Source: Papiliotrema nemorosa
Taxonomy: Eukaryota > Basidiomycota > Tremellomycetes > Tremellales > Rhynchogastremaceae
NCBI GenBank assembly: GCA_032158125.1
Contig: JASKOT010000003.1
Coordinates: 682,001 to 746,000, forward strand
Reading direction: 5' to 3'
Length of the DNA: 64,000 nucleotides
In this document: positions 9,701 through 20,537 of the stretch, one piece after another
How positions within the stretch are numbered: position 1 is the stretch's first letter
Layout: each line of letters starts with the position of its first letter
Position numbers and translations under genes: made by a program
The notes under the pieces: model-generated
Seen by the model: the letters and a program-made list of their open reading frames with translations, nothing else
Database searches by the model: none
What the model was told of the DNA's origin: nothing

Positions 9701-12255
9701 TGGTAGATGAGTACTCGATGGAATCGGCACAGATCTTGTACCACTCCCACCGTGATTTTCAAGAATTGCTCGAGATCCGGCGCGGCGCCCAACTGTTCGT
9801 TAATTTGGCCCAAGACGGCAAACACATCCATTGTCCCTGTCGCTCCGCCCACAGGACGCCTTCTCGGCGGCCTTCGAGATCGGCCCGATCGTCCGCTCGA
9901 TCCGTCGTCTGTCATACCAGTCCTCCGCATCCTTTCCAGGGCTCGAAGAGGTTTGGCGTGATTGGTGGTCGATTCGATGATTCGATCAAGAGGCATCTCC
10001 ACCTCGAGCCCCTCTAAGCCCATCGGTTGATGCCGCGAACAGTATTTGGAGGAATCCCTCGCCTCATTGCTATTGGGCTGCTGCGTGCCATGTGAGGACG
10101 GCGCGATAACTGTTTGATCGCTTGAGTTTGGCGTAAAGTTTGGGCGGGGCGTAGAGGTGGCCGTGGTCTGGGAGCCTTCGCTCGGACCCGCACTCCCGGT
10201 GCTGCCGGACCTAGGTCCCATCGAAGGAGCGGTGGTGTTGCTGCCCGAATCTGGAGTGTCGAGATCGCCAGGGAACCGCATCAAGGGGTTATACGTGTCC
10301 CGCTCGAGCTCAAACTCTAAGACAATCAATTCTGGGGGTGGAATCGAATTGCCCTCTTCATCGGCCTTGTCCCATGATGGTTGTTTGGGCCGATGAGCGG
10401 CCACCCAACAGGTCCATTCTCGCCGTCTTCCTGCCCCGGCCGAAGTGATACTCTCGTCATCGACATCGTCACTACCAGGCTCGCCGAAACCAGACAACAG
10501 GAAGACTTGAGGTCCTTCTTCTTCGACAGAACCCTTGCCGCCCTCGGCGGAAGGTAGGTACTCGATGTTGTCCCTTAGCAGATCCTCTTGTTCGTCGGTC
10601 AGGACGCGCGTAAAGCACTCTAATCGGAACAGATATCTAGGCGAGAGACCCAACAATTCCGTGGCGTTTTCCGAAACTTGCCGAATCAAGAGGTCCCCCG
10701 TGTCAATGTTTTCTTCCAACACCAGCAAGACACCAAAGCCCTGCACTGCGCCAGGAGTGGTGATGGGTTCGTCCTCACAGCGTTGCAACATGCCTTCTCG
10801 ACCGACGACGACATGATGCCCATCGTCCGTAGCCACATGCTCAAAGCGGAAAGTGACAATTGGCTCCTCGTGTTCGCTGATGTTGCCGTCGCCCGAGGCA
10901 GCAGTAGCAACCTCACTACTGTCTCGACTGGCATCACTACTCTCGTTCCAGTCCGGATACTCGGCATCGCCGGCGGGCGTGTCTCTTTCCCGTCGATCGT
11001 CAAGGGGAGTAGGGGATGGGGTCGGAGCATTGGGATCCAACAGGTTGACGGTGTGTGCTTGTTCGTTCACAAAATTGCGCACAGAGTCACGCGTATTTGA
11101 TTTTGACTGTCTCGCGGCTTGATGAGCAAGTCGGGCATTGGTTGGTCCGCTGGGCGCGCTACCTCGCGATCCAGTTCCAGAGTCACCAGTTCCAGCACCA
11201 CCTGTTCCCCCTGTCGAGTTGAGTGAACCCGCCTCGGCGAGCCGGACGATACCGCTATAATCGGCGACAAGGGCTTGCCTGCCCTCATCATCGAGCTCGA
11301 TGTTTGTGGTGTGTGATCCGCGATGAGAACCAGATGTTGCAGACGAGTTGGCCGGACGACGAGGTTGAGGCGACTGTATCTCGGGCTGCTGGGATTCTGA
11401 GTGGCCATGAGATGCAGGCGGATCTGCCTGCTCGGGCTTCTGCTCGCGCTCTCTCTGATGGAAACTCTGTTGTTCCCCGGTGCTTTCGCCTGGCCGATCG
11501 GAAAAGTTTATACCGGTAGGAGCTTGCTGAGGCTGTCCAACGGGTGCCCGTGACTTGTTTGGCAGTCCAGACCCGCTGACCTCTGCTGAAGGGTTCTTTG
11601 GGGCGTCACCTTTTATGGTATCCGTCGAATCGTCCTGGTGTGGCAAATCGGGTCGAGCGTGTTCCGGGGATCGATCCGGATCGGAAGACCGTCGAACATC
11701 TGTGAAGAATGGGCTATCGATGGGTTCGCTGCTACCGATCGGAGCGCTGAAAAATTTAGGCGTATCATCTTGCTTTTTCCTCTCCTTGGTCCCGGTAAAT
11801 GTCGCCGTACCAGGTGTGCTTTTCATCCTATCCTCGCGCATGGGCGCTTCCATTCCTTCTTCCAGCATCTGCGCAATGGTCGATATCCCTGGGACATTGG
11901 CACTGGCGTTCTCATGTGCGACAGAACGCCGCCTCGTATCGTTGTACGGATTTGCTGCGCCTCGACTGTGAGACGGCCCTTCTTCGCCCTGGTTTTCGTT
12001 GTGATTCATGCCTTGAAAAACGGATCGAATGGGGAAGATGAACGAGCTTGACCCGCCGCTAGGACTGAGAGGACCAGAGGCACTGGGTGAAAAAACCGGT
12101 GAGCCGGTGTTGTTGCCTGTACCGGTCGGTGTGGTGGCATTGCGGGCCGAGGGAGAAGTGGTACGCTGAGGATAGACAGGAGGTGAGGGCATTCTGACAG
12201 ATTGTGGACGAGTTCTTCGGGAAGAAGACGGTGTCTGAGAGGGCTGTTCTGGCAT
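6759..12255 (-). CDS. Fungal phytochrome, hybrid histidine kinase/response regulator
   Basis: Red/far-red photoreceptor of the fungal (Fph) type. The order is: a long Ser/Pro-rich N-terminal extension; a PAS domain with CEDEPITTPGAVQGFG, whose cysteine matches the bilin-attachment site; a GAF domain with the DIP motif (AADIPAQAR) and SPIHIKYLANM; a PHY domain with the tongue motif PRKSF; HisKA with SHAVRTP (phospho-accepting His); HATPase with NLVANSVKFTD, DTGCGIP and GLGLAVV; and a receiver with VLMDIQ (Asp) and LLKP (Lys). Introns interrupt it after the GAF histidine, near 9100, at 7233-7274 and near 7025. A further 3' exon appears to end at 6759-6761. The start at 12255 (MPEQPS) lies directly after an acceptor (TTTCAG), so a 5' UTR intron at about 12256-12347 is likely. 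Related Cryptococcus kinases are in the Tco family. Confidence 0.93.
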
Positions 12256-12347
12256 CTGAAATGTCAGTGTGGGTCGGAAGTTCGTTGGACATGATAGGAA
12301 TGGACAAGCTGAGAGGATATGAATAGAAATGCTTACGGTGAGGAAGG
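12256..12347 (-). other. Probable 5' UTR intron abutting the phytochrome start codon
   Basis: On the minus strand a donor CTCACC|GTAAGC lies near 12347, and a branch-like CTGAC with acceptor ATTTCAG sits immediately before ATG 12255. The frame upstream stays open to a more distal ATG at 12810, but that segment looks like leader sequence rather than protein. Confidence 0.45.
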
Positions 12348-13411
12348 TTTTATCTCTATGGCGAAACCATGGGATCGTCTTCACAGCAAAGGTGTTTCCT
12401 GCAATTATTATATCCTGGCCCGACAGCGAGTCGTTACGATTAGCCTCTGGTGCGAGGTGCGCGCAATAGAACAGTGTTGAGTTTGAGTAAAAGGGACGAG
12501 GATGTTTGTCGGGGAATTCGATGGCCAAGGGGAGATCTCTAGATCGAACCGTTAAGGAGTTGCCGTACGCGCCGAGCGAAAGATGAATGGCAAACAGTCC
12601 GACTCCACTTGAGTGGTAGACGAGGAGAGGCGGTGACCTTGTCGGACGGGTCGACCACTCGAGAAGAAAGTAAGAGAATGCAGAGGAGAATGTTGCAGCA
12701 ATGGGAGACTGCAGGTGAGAATAGGACGGCCAACGGGGAGGGCCAACTGTAAGCAAATGGCGTTTTTTGCCTCTCGTGGAATTACTTAGGCCGCGGGGGG
12801 TGGCGACCATTTCCCTTTCAGGGTAGTCACTTTGCTTTCATGGTGCACATGCAACACCAAATGTAGACGTATCTGATCTTATGCACATGTATGCTGGGTT
12901 GGATCATGGTGGGCTGACACGCGACCGCCAGTGCTCGGTCAAGTGAAGATGGTAGCTTGCGGCAGAGTCCTTCAAAAACCGCGAGAGGGGCTGGCTTCAA
13001 GCTGATACACAAGGGTGTGTCACCAGGGGGATTTCCGCTTTTGCCACCGAGTTTCCAGGTTGCTGGAATCTGCGGTGACCGCCGCACCAAATCGAGTCCC
13101 CCTGATGTTCTTTCAGATGAAGGACCGTTACATATATGATAGCTGAACTTTTCGAAAGAGCGGTCTCCGTTAGTGCGCATTTTGTCACTGATCGTAGCAA
13201 GAATAAACATGAGAGGATCATTGATCTGAAGATTGGAATGCAAGGTCGTATTGCCCGGGCCAGGCCATCGATACCGCCCCATCCTACGTCTGATACGTAT
13301 GCTTCTACCTCTACCACAGGCCCTCATCCATCCACGTCGCGTCTGCAACGCTCCCTCTCCATATTCCAGACATCCATACACCCAAAGAAAAGCCAAACTG
13401 CCGATGAGAAA
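12348..13411. other. Phytochrome promoter/leader and RPS5 3' flank, no gene supported
   Basis: The region from about 12350 to 12830 is probably transcribed leader of the phytochrome gene. From 12830 to 13411 I find only short unconvincing frames; one of 189 codons on the minus strand overlaps the RPS5 3' end and has no domain-like features. Confidence 0.45.
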
Positions 13412-14307
13412 TTATCGGTTAGATTTGGCAACTCGCTCAAGCTCGTCCTTCTTCTTGATGGCGTACGAGTTGGATGATCCCTTGGCAGCGTTGACAAGCT
13501 CATCGGCGAGACACTCGGAGACGGATTTGGAGTTGTGGAAAGCGGATTCTCGGGTCTGAGAGATTAGCTTGACCCTACATTATGCTCTCGAATACTTACA
13601 CCGATGGTGATGAGGGAGATGGCTTGGTTGACTCGTCGCAATGGCGAGACATCGACAGCCTGTCGTCGGACGGTTCCTTGGGAGCCGATTCGGGTAGAGT
13701 CCTCTCGGGGACCAGTGTTGACAATGGCATCGACCAAGACCTGGACGGGGTTTTGCTCGGTAACAAGGTGGATGATCTCAAAAGCGTGTTGGACGATTCG
13801 GACAGCCATGATCTTTTTACCGTTGTTTCGGCCGTTCATCATGAGGCTGACTATGAGCTAGAGACTTGAAGAGGTATCGCCTTGCACTCACGCGTTGACC
13901 AATCGCTCGACAATGGGCATTCGTCCCTTGGCGAATTGCTTCTTGGCGTATCGACCGGCAGTGTGGGGGACATAGACAGCGTGGTTGACGTTGATGTAGT
14001 CGGTAAGGGAGATGTCTTTGACCTCGATGCTAGTTTAGTCAGTATGGCTGTTCTTGCATTTTCTCTGTGTGACAAGGAGACCATCTGCATCCCCTTTCCT
14101 GACAATCATTTCGCTCCTTGTCGCCTTGATCCCAATAATGATCTTTGTCATCCCAATATTCCGTGCACCTCGTTTCCCAATGCAGAACCCTTTGCTGTGT
14201 ATCACACTAAAACACTCGACTCACTCGTTAGAGTCCCATTTTCCGAAGAGCTTGACGGAGCCCTCGTTGGCGACCTTTTGCACGTCGGCGGGAAGAGCGA
14301 GAGCCAT
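13412..14307 (-). CDS. RPS5: 40S ribosomal protein uS7 (S5)
   Basis: Component of the small ribosomal subunit head, contacting mRNA and tRNA near the E site. ATG at 14307 begins [20 protein letters not shown]. Following exons give [20 protein letters not shown], the uS7 core [29 protein letters not shown] sequence ([20 protein letters not shown]) and [13 protein letters not shown]. The last exon gives TRESAFHN and ends [23 protein letters not shown] at 13412-13414. The canonical uS7 C-terminus is intact. Four exons are visible with introns at about 14036-14233, 13862-13905 and 13563-13602. Confidence 0.97.
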
Positions 14308-14805
14308 TTTGTCGAAAGAGCTTCTTTTTCGAGTGTTGCCGAAAAAGAAAGAGTGAACGATGGTCTTGCAAGAGTGTGTTGAAGACGCTCGATAGGCAGA
14401 GTGCAGGCAGGGCAGGCGAGAGGGAGGGTAGAAGGGACGGGATCAAATTGTCACAACAGTTATCGGCCACAACGCTAGAGATCTCGCCACTTTGCTTAAC
14501 GCCGATAAGCCTAGGCGGTGACAGGTGGCGAGAAGCATTTCTTAACACCGACGTCTTCGGCTTCTTCAAACCCTTCCTGCCTTCGACACCTCTTTTCATA
14601 TTCTTGGCTTTGCGTGGCATGTCAAGGCTGCTCGTAGAGAGTACGAGAGGCCGAAGTTGAAAACTCAGATGCATCAGTCCACCTTTCATACTAGACCGAG
14701 GCAGACCATGAACAGAAAGTTGTGAAGTGGTTCTGACTATTTTTGCATTTCATCCCAAGCGCCTAGTGTTGCAACCCTCACCTGTTGCCTTACCTATCGG
14801 TGATA
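14308..14805. other. Divergent promoter region between RPS5 and the orphan gene
   Basis: About 500 bp with no supported gene. It should hold the strong promoter of RPS5 on the minus strand. Lys-rich minus-strand frames here are out of register with RPS5 and are not credible. Confidence 0.45.
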
Positions 14806-15372
14806 ATGACTAAAGACAGTTCACAGCCTACCATTCCCTCTTCAGGCACATCCCGCTCATTCAGGCAGTGGTGCAGAGATACATGCCGCAAGCAGACAGG
14901 TGTATCGTCCTCAGAGACCGTACCAATTACAGAGCCGAACCTCTTGCATGTCAACGATCGAGACGCATTGCCCACTGATGCTGAACCCATGTACACCGAG
15001 GTCTGGATATGCAGCCGTCTTCTCGATGGAGGTGGGTACACTGCGCAGCCCAAAGTGTGGTATACTATACCACCGTGGATGAGCGAAGATGACAAGACTG
15101 CGACCTTGGAAGTCGGAAAGATCTGGCAGCAAAAGCTTGAGCGCAGCACCGTAGGGTCCTGGAACAGCTCGCAAAGAGAAGAGACTCTAGACACGTTGAA
15201 GAAGACCATACTTGAAGAGCATTTGAGCCGATTAGATGCACGAAGCAAGGCACCCGCTGGCGATTCGTCGTGGCATCTGAACCCCGTGGCATACATCATT
15301 GACCAAAGTGCATATGCAACATCAGAGGACACAAAGAACGAGGTGGTGCCTGATCCCTGGACCAACTATTGA
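14806..15372 (+). CDS. Uncharacterised 188-aa single-exon protein
   Basis: One ATG-initiated frame of 188 codons without introns, starting MTKDSSQPTIPSSGTSRSF and ending VPDPWTNY at 15370-15372. It is soluble and polar with no signal peptide or membrane segment. It carries a Trp-containing central part (EVWICSRLL, KVWYTIPPWMSEDDKTATLE) and a helical acidic/basic segment (LDTLKKTILEEHLSRLDARSK). A TTG-initiated extension to 14785 is open, but the ATG is preferred. I recognise no family. The frame's length and its protein-like composition argue for a real gene. Confidence 0.6.
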   Translation: MTKDSSQPTIPSSGTSRSFRQWCRDTCRKQTGVSSSETVPITEPNLLHVNDRDALPTDAEPMYTEVWICSRLLDGGGYTAQPKVWYTIPPWMSEDDKTATLEVGKIWQQKLERSTVGSWNSSQREETLDTLKKTILEEHLSRLDARSKAPAGDSSWHLNPVAYIIDQSAYATSEDTKNEVVPDPWTNY

Positions 15373-15791
15373 GATTCTCATCGCATAGTACCTGTGTAAA
15401 CATGAATTGGCTGTAGCCCGAGACATAAGCGTTCTGATAGACAAATGTAGCTGCGGCTTGAGTTGAGAGTATAGCATGCATGATTGGTGAAGAGAGCGCA
15501 ATTGCGAGTAGGAGAGGAATCGCGTCCTTTGCGCGATAGCAAACGCTGGTTGAGGTCACTGTGACGTTGTGCGTTTGACTATGATCTGGAGATACACCCA
15601 GAAGAGGCCGTTAGCCGAGTTTTTATCACCGACCGAATGACAGGTCGTCGAGAACTGCTTTGCCTCTGCAAACCAAACCCTTCAGTGATCTTCGAGATCA
15701 AGAGGTGATTCTGATTTCAACCGAGATGATAACCGAGACGATCATGCGTTTCAGATTTCCACAGTAAAAGATCTACTTCGCTGTACACGAC
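15373..15791. other. Intergenic region, nothing supported
   Basis: About 420 bp between two plus-strand genes. I see no conserved frame, RNA gene or repeat. It presumably carries the UBA4 promoter. Confidence 0.45.
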
Positions 15792-17338
15792 ATGATGTCG
15801 ATCATGGCTGAAAGCTCCACCATGGCTGCAGAAAGAAATCGACCTCTCAGCTTGGAAGAGTACAAGCGTTATGGGAGACAGATGATCATGCCTGGCTGGG
15901 GCTTACCGGGTGCGTTGCATCGTTGCTTCTACTCCCCTTGGGCAAAGCGTCAAAACTAGACTCGGTGGTTTGGTCCCCAAGCGGTAGCTAAAGGTCAGGC
16001 CAGCTCAAGGTCAACGCGGCCAAAGTCGCAGTGGTTGGCGCTGGTGGACTAGGCTGTCCCACGTTGCAATATCTCGCAGGAGCCGGCGTAGGTATGATAC
16101 TCGTCTTGGCTCGAATGTTCGGACACTGATTTGCAGGGCATATAGGAATCATTGACCACGACACGGTGGACATCTCCAACTTGCATCGACAAGTGCTACA
16201 TACGACAGATCGGGTGGGTGTGAACAAAGCGCAATCTGCTCAAATAGCCCTTTCAGCGTGAGTCCTGCGCCTCGTCAATGTCCACCGCATTTGCTCAACG
16301 TTCAGACTGAATCCTCTGGTCTATACTATTGTTCACGACATTGCTGTATCGCCTTCAAACGCGCTGGACCTACTTGAGCCATACGACGTTATTGTCGATT
16401 GTACCGATAGACCTTACACGCGCTACCTCTTATCCGACGCGGCGGTGCTCCTCGATAAACCCCTCATTTCCGGTGCGGCTATATCTGCAGCTGGCCAGTG
16501 GTCAGTCTACGGTGGGACGACTTTGGATGGGAGGAAGCGGGCATGTTATCGATGCATGTGGCCCAGGGTGGTAGGGGATGGAGGTGGGCGATGTGATGAG
16601 ATTGGTGTATGGGGTCCGGTGGTCGGGCTAGTAGGCGTCGCAATGGCTGGAGAGGTTCTGAGGACCATCATTGGAAGTGGAGGTAGGTCATGAAGGCTTC
16701 AATAGAGCATGGTGCTTTGCTTACGCTGCCAGAGGAGCAGCAGACCTTGCATTTATATCATATGGGAGGATCACCCTTGGTGCGGAGTGTGAAGATGCGG
16801 CCTCCTTCGGTCAAATGTATAGCTTGCGGCCCGAACAAGACGATCAAGAGTTTAGAGGAGTATGATTATGAGGCCTTCTGCTCTGGCTTAGTGAACGAGT
16901 CCGCAAACGAAAGCGTTGAGCGGATCAGCGCCAAAGTATGTGGAGCTAGGCTCCTTCGACGGTATAGCTGAATAGCAGGACTTTGCCAGTCTCTCTGCAA
17001 GCGATTCCGAGGTCCGGCGATTGGTTATCGACACTCGTCCACCCACAGAGTATGAGATTTGTTCTCTGCCGGGCACGATCAGTGAGCACACAGCGTGACG
17101 CTACCATATCATGCTGATCCCAGATATACCTTTTGAACGGATTCTGCGGTCACCGGACGAGATCCCAGAGTCAGATGAGACCGTCTTTGTCTGTCGACGC
17201 GGCAATGATTCTCTTCTCGCTGCCGCTCATTTTCGAGCTTCGCTAGAGCAAAGGGGCTTGAAGGGGAATGTGAGGGACGTTGTAGGCGGTCTTGTCGCTT
17301 GGAGCAGAGACGTCGACCCAGACTTTCCGGTTTACTAG
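15792..17338 (+). CDS. UBA4: Adenylyltransferase and sulfurtransferase Uba4 (MOCS3)
   Basis: E1-like enzyme that adenylates the sulfur carrier Urm1 (and the MoaD-type carrier) and passes sulfur to it for tRNA wobble-uridine thiolation and protein urmylation. Exon 1 gives [20 protein letters not shown]; then [20 protein letters not shown] (Rossmann nucleotide-binding loop), [20 protein letters not shown] and [19 protein letters not shown]. The zinc-binding pairs are CYRC and CIAC. The E1 cysteine region is [13 protein letters not shown]. The C-terminal rhodanese domain ends in the active loop FVCRRGNDS and [19 protein letters not shown]. Short introns lie at about 15908-15994, after AGAGV, and near 16260, 16690, 16937 and 17080. 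It converges on LCL2 with 68 bp between stops. Confidence 0.95.
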
Positions 17339-17406
17339 GCTGTCTAGGAACAACGCCCAATATGTGTTGTACACTATTCGTATGCATACCTCGAGCAGGT
17401 GTAGCG

Positions 17407-17892
17407 CTATATCGGTTTCGAGAACCGCACAACCTCGTCGCAGTTCCCTCCTCGTACACAGACAAAAGGCGGTCCTTCATTCTCGTCCCGTTCCCTATAG
17501 TCCGGTATGACGCATTTGATGTCTTCTCTGACATGTTAGCTCTTCTCATGAGCTGCATAAGAGTGGACGTACGGGTATTCGCATGGACAATCAGCAGGAG
17601 TTGGCACGCAGGCCAAAGATCCCGGACACACATAGCCAGCCCCACAGTGCACTGCCATCAGTCAATGCAAGATCGACAAATGACGATATTCCCACCATTA
17701 TCCATCTCATGCCAGCCCTTGTGAGTGCGCGAAGCCTGATCATGCTGGTGTCCGTGTCCATCCCCTCCCCCTCCAAAGGGGTTATGTCCACCAAAATGGA
17801 ATCCTCCACCTTGGAAGAAGTTGCCAAATTGCCCGAACACCAGAGGAAGACATAGTAGCTGTATGACCAAGAGTGAGAGCGTCGTTGATCGC
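17407..17892 (-). CDS. LCL2: Long chronological lifespan protein 2 homologue, secretory
   Basis: Lcl2 proteins are small fungal ER/secretory proteins linked to ER-associated degradation. ATG at 17892 opens a signal peptide (MRSTTLSLLVIQLLCLPLVF, cleavage near VFG-Q). It is followed by QFGNFFQGGGFHFGGHNPFG, the Gly/His-rich stretch typical of the family. Two short introns lead to HCGAGYVCPGSLACVPTP and the Cys-rich C-terminus CPCEYP..EDIKCVIPDY and FVCVRGGNC, ending at 17407-17409. The cysteine pattern and about 120-aa length match Lcl2. An upstream TTG in the same frame is ignored. It shares a 199-bp divergent promoter with the ALKBH6-type gene. Confidence 0.88.
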
Positions 17893-18091
17893 ATCGTCGT
17901 GAAGAGGAAGTCGAAATACAAGTGAGGGCAAGAAAGGAAGTCGCGAAGTGGAGGTGGTCCACGACGCTGACGTTGTTGCTGGTTGATCGCCAGACTTCAC
18001 TTTATCATTCATCAATCGCTTCATCAACGTCAAGAGGATGCCCATCGCTGTATCGGATGCTGGAGAGGCAGAGAGGGAAAGGCATACTCCA

Positions 18092-19293
18092 ATGTCCCAG
18101 GAAGCCTTTCCAGCTTTGTCAACTTTTATCGTTCCCAATATCCCTCCAGCAGCTTACTAGTGCGTCGCCGCGCAACCTCACGCATCAGACCTCGTTTCGG
18201 CTATCAGGCTGATCTTCATAGCATCCCAGACTTTATAACAAAAGACGAGGAGGAAATCCTGCTTCGAAAGGTAGGGCACGCAGACAGGGGTAGTAGATCT
18301 CGCTGATGGAACAGCTAGCAGAGAGTCCTCAACCCAAATGGAAAACCGTTCCGTCCGGTAGAAGGTCAGTCTCGACACCCATACCAGTGATCCGCGTTGA
18401 CGGATCAGACTACAGTATTGGGGTCAGCATCCTGTTCAGACGCTACATGGCCATTTTGGCTGACGGCAGGCGGCAACACGTCAAAGAATGGGACGCTCAT
18501 ACCTGAACCGCTGCCAGAGTGGCTCACCGCATTGTAGGTGGACACCTCTTGATCGCCGCGCCGAGGTCTGACAGTAGTCCGGACATCATCAGGCGGATAG
18601 ACCGCTTTCTCGACGAGGCTTCTGGGCTCAATTTTGACGGCACGGGCAAAGTGTTGGGCGTAAATCAAGTCTTGGTAAACGAGTATGGTCCGGGGCAAGG
18701 CATATCAGTGAGTATTGATTTGGCATTCCCGCGATCTTCACTTAAGAGCACGACTCTTGATCTTGTCTGCGAGGACCAGCGCTCACCGTTAGCCCCACGA
18801 AGATGGAGCTGCCTTCCGACCCCTAGTCGCTACGATATCACTCGGTTCCCATTGCATCCTTGACATTCACCATTATCTCTCTACCACGTCACCCTCACCC
18901 CCTATGATCGCTTCTATCACTTCTACCGACTCGACCGCCGACAAGGAAGCCAAAGAAGGCCGACCAATCGCAGCGGTCCCATTAGCTCATCTGCTGGTCA
19001 TGCCCCGTTCTCTTCTCATCCTCTCTTCCACCTTGTACACTTCCCATCTCCACGGTATCGCTGCTAGAACATCCGACACCGTCGTAGCCGACCCTGCGAA
19101 GCGGCAAGGAGAGGCAGTGGTTATTGCGAACCGTGACCAGCTTGGCGATTCCAGCGTTCTCGACAAATTGCGCGAAGATGATCAATGGACTGGGGAAAGA
19201 GGGACCAGAACCAGTCTGACGTTTCGCCATGCAGAGAAAGTCCTCAAGGGCGGTATTTTTGCCCTTGCGCAAAAGGGTTTGCGCAAGACATGA
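18092..19293 (+). CDS. ALKBH6: AlkB-family 2-oxoglutarate/Fe(II) dioxygenase, ALKBH6 type
   Basis: Predicted non-haem iron dioxygenase; AlkB relatives remove alkyl groups from nucleic acids, and the ALKBH6 substrate is not firmly settled. Exon 1 starts MSQEAFPALSTFIVPNIPPA and splices into YYIPDFITKDEEEILLRK. Next come PQPKWKTVPSGRRLQYWGG, LIPEPLPEWLTAL and VLGVNQVLVNEYGPGQGISP. The metal ligands are H and D of PHEDG, and the distal His sits in SHLHGIAAR. The 2-oxoglutarate arginine is probably in TRTSLTFRHAEKVL near the end. At least six introns of about 40-60 nt are needed, all with consensus borders. Length and motif order agree with ALKBH6. Confidence 0.88.
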
Positions 19294-19401
19294 TACGCCG
19301 CCACGTATGGCCTGTCGAGTGGGGCTGTGGTCGATGCAAGCATAATGATTCTGGTGCTATCAGCTTACGGATGACGCTCACACCACGAACGAACCGAGTC
19401 A

Positions 19402-20262
19402 TCATCCCAGCCCAAACTCATCCATCATTTCCTGCAAGACTGTGCGATGGCCACTGCTGTTCCCGGTCGACCTCGTAGTTGTTTGACTGCTCCCTTGCCA
19501 TGTCGAGACCTTGTCAAATGCCATGACGTCGCGCAAGAGTATTCTCCTCTTCTCGTCGGCGTCCCTATTCATCTGCACAGTCGAGACCAAGGGGATCGGG
19601 CTGTGGATTTTGTCATTCCGGAGGAGCGGTGTGTCGTGTATATAACCATCGTGAATGTTATCATTTTGACCATGACTTTCAGAGGGGTGTCGCCGATGAT
19701 GGTTTTCCCGCTCGTGGAAGATGGTCCTGTTATGCCGATGGTCTCTTGTCACTCCAAAGACATCATGCAGCCTCTGATCCGGCATAATGGGACTTGAAAG
19801 AGTCACATCGGGTTGTAAGGGGTCATCCAATGAGTCGCTTCCTAGATCCTCATCCTCATCCAAGATATCTTCTGATCTCCGAGAGTCCATCGAAAGGTCG
19901 CCATAATCTGACTTGGGATGTACCTCGATCCCGTGTCGTTTGGCAATGACTGCCAGACCCATGATGATCACCCCCATTTCTTCTTTTGTGCCCATGACGA
20001 CCCTCACCGGGTCTACGGCGGACAAGTCCATCCCGAGTTCATCATCCGCCATGACTCCCACGAGACATTTGACCAACAACAACTCCTCCGAAGGGGTTTT
20101 GCATTGTCGGATAGGGGTCGAGAGGGGTAGTCGGATTTGCAAAATCTTCTCCAGTGTGAGAAGGAGGAGCGAAGGGGGGATGGAGCTGAGCGAATTGGGT
20201 CTGATGGGAATGTCGAGCTGGTCCAAGAGGTTTTGGAATAAGGGCAAAGGCGGAGTCGGCAT
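19402..20262 (-). CDS. Uncharacterised protein with a conserved-looking helical N-terminal domain
   Basis: The main exon is open for 286 codons and ends EMMDEFGLG at 19402-19404. The first 110 residues are hydrophobic/helical and look structured (QNLLDQLDIPIRPNSL, SEELLLVKCLVGVMADDELG, GVIIMGLAVIAKRHGIEVH). The rest is acidic, His/Asp-rich and probably disordered. The reading frame continues upstream of the first Met (AETALIQSLAQPGH) to an acceptor CATACTAG near 20306. A further exon with INLVNNLISVAHYQSH around 20340-20410 probably precedes it, so the true start lies further 5', close to or overlapping the CDS1 3' end. The N-terminal part recalls calponin-like fungal domains (for example DUF5745), but I cannot confirm this. 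Confidence 0.6.
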   Translation of the reverse strand: MPTPPLPLFQNLLDQLDIPIRPNSLSSIPPSLLLLTLEKILQIRLPLSTPIRQCKTPSEELLLVKCLVGVMADDELGMDLSAVDPVRVVMGTKEEMGVIIMGLAVIAKRHGIEVHPKSDYGDLSMDSRRSEDILDEDEDLGSDSLDDPLQPDVTLSSPIMPDQRLHDVFGVTRDHRHNRTIFHERENHHRRHPSESHGQNDNIHDGYIHDTPLLRNDKIHSPIPLVSTVQMNRDADEKRRILLRDVMAFDKVSTWQGSSQTTTRSTGNSSGHRTVLQEMMDEFGLG

Positions 20263-20537
20263 GTGGCCGGGCTGGGCGAGACTTTGAATGAGGGCTGTCT
20301 CGGCCTAGTATGAATCAGTCAATATCACAACATGATGGTCCGAAGATGAATGACAAGATGAGACTGATAATGAGCAACAGAAATGAGGTTGTTGACAAGG
20401 TTGATTTGATGTGAACAAATCGCTTCACCGTCAATTCAGACACTACTCAGGCTCGAATCAACCTTGACAGGATCATATGCATGCTTGATCACCACGATGA
20501 CGGGTCTCTTGACCTTCTATATTTCTCCCTGGCATCG

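Noticed and set aside
12256..12810. N-terminal extension of the phytochrome to an ATG at 12810
   Set aside because: The added 185 residues look like translated leader sequence, and a good acceptor directly precedes the ATG at 12255.
12827..13396. 189-codon minus-strand open frame
   Set aside because: No start context or domain features, lies in the RPS5 3' flank, and reads like random open sequence.
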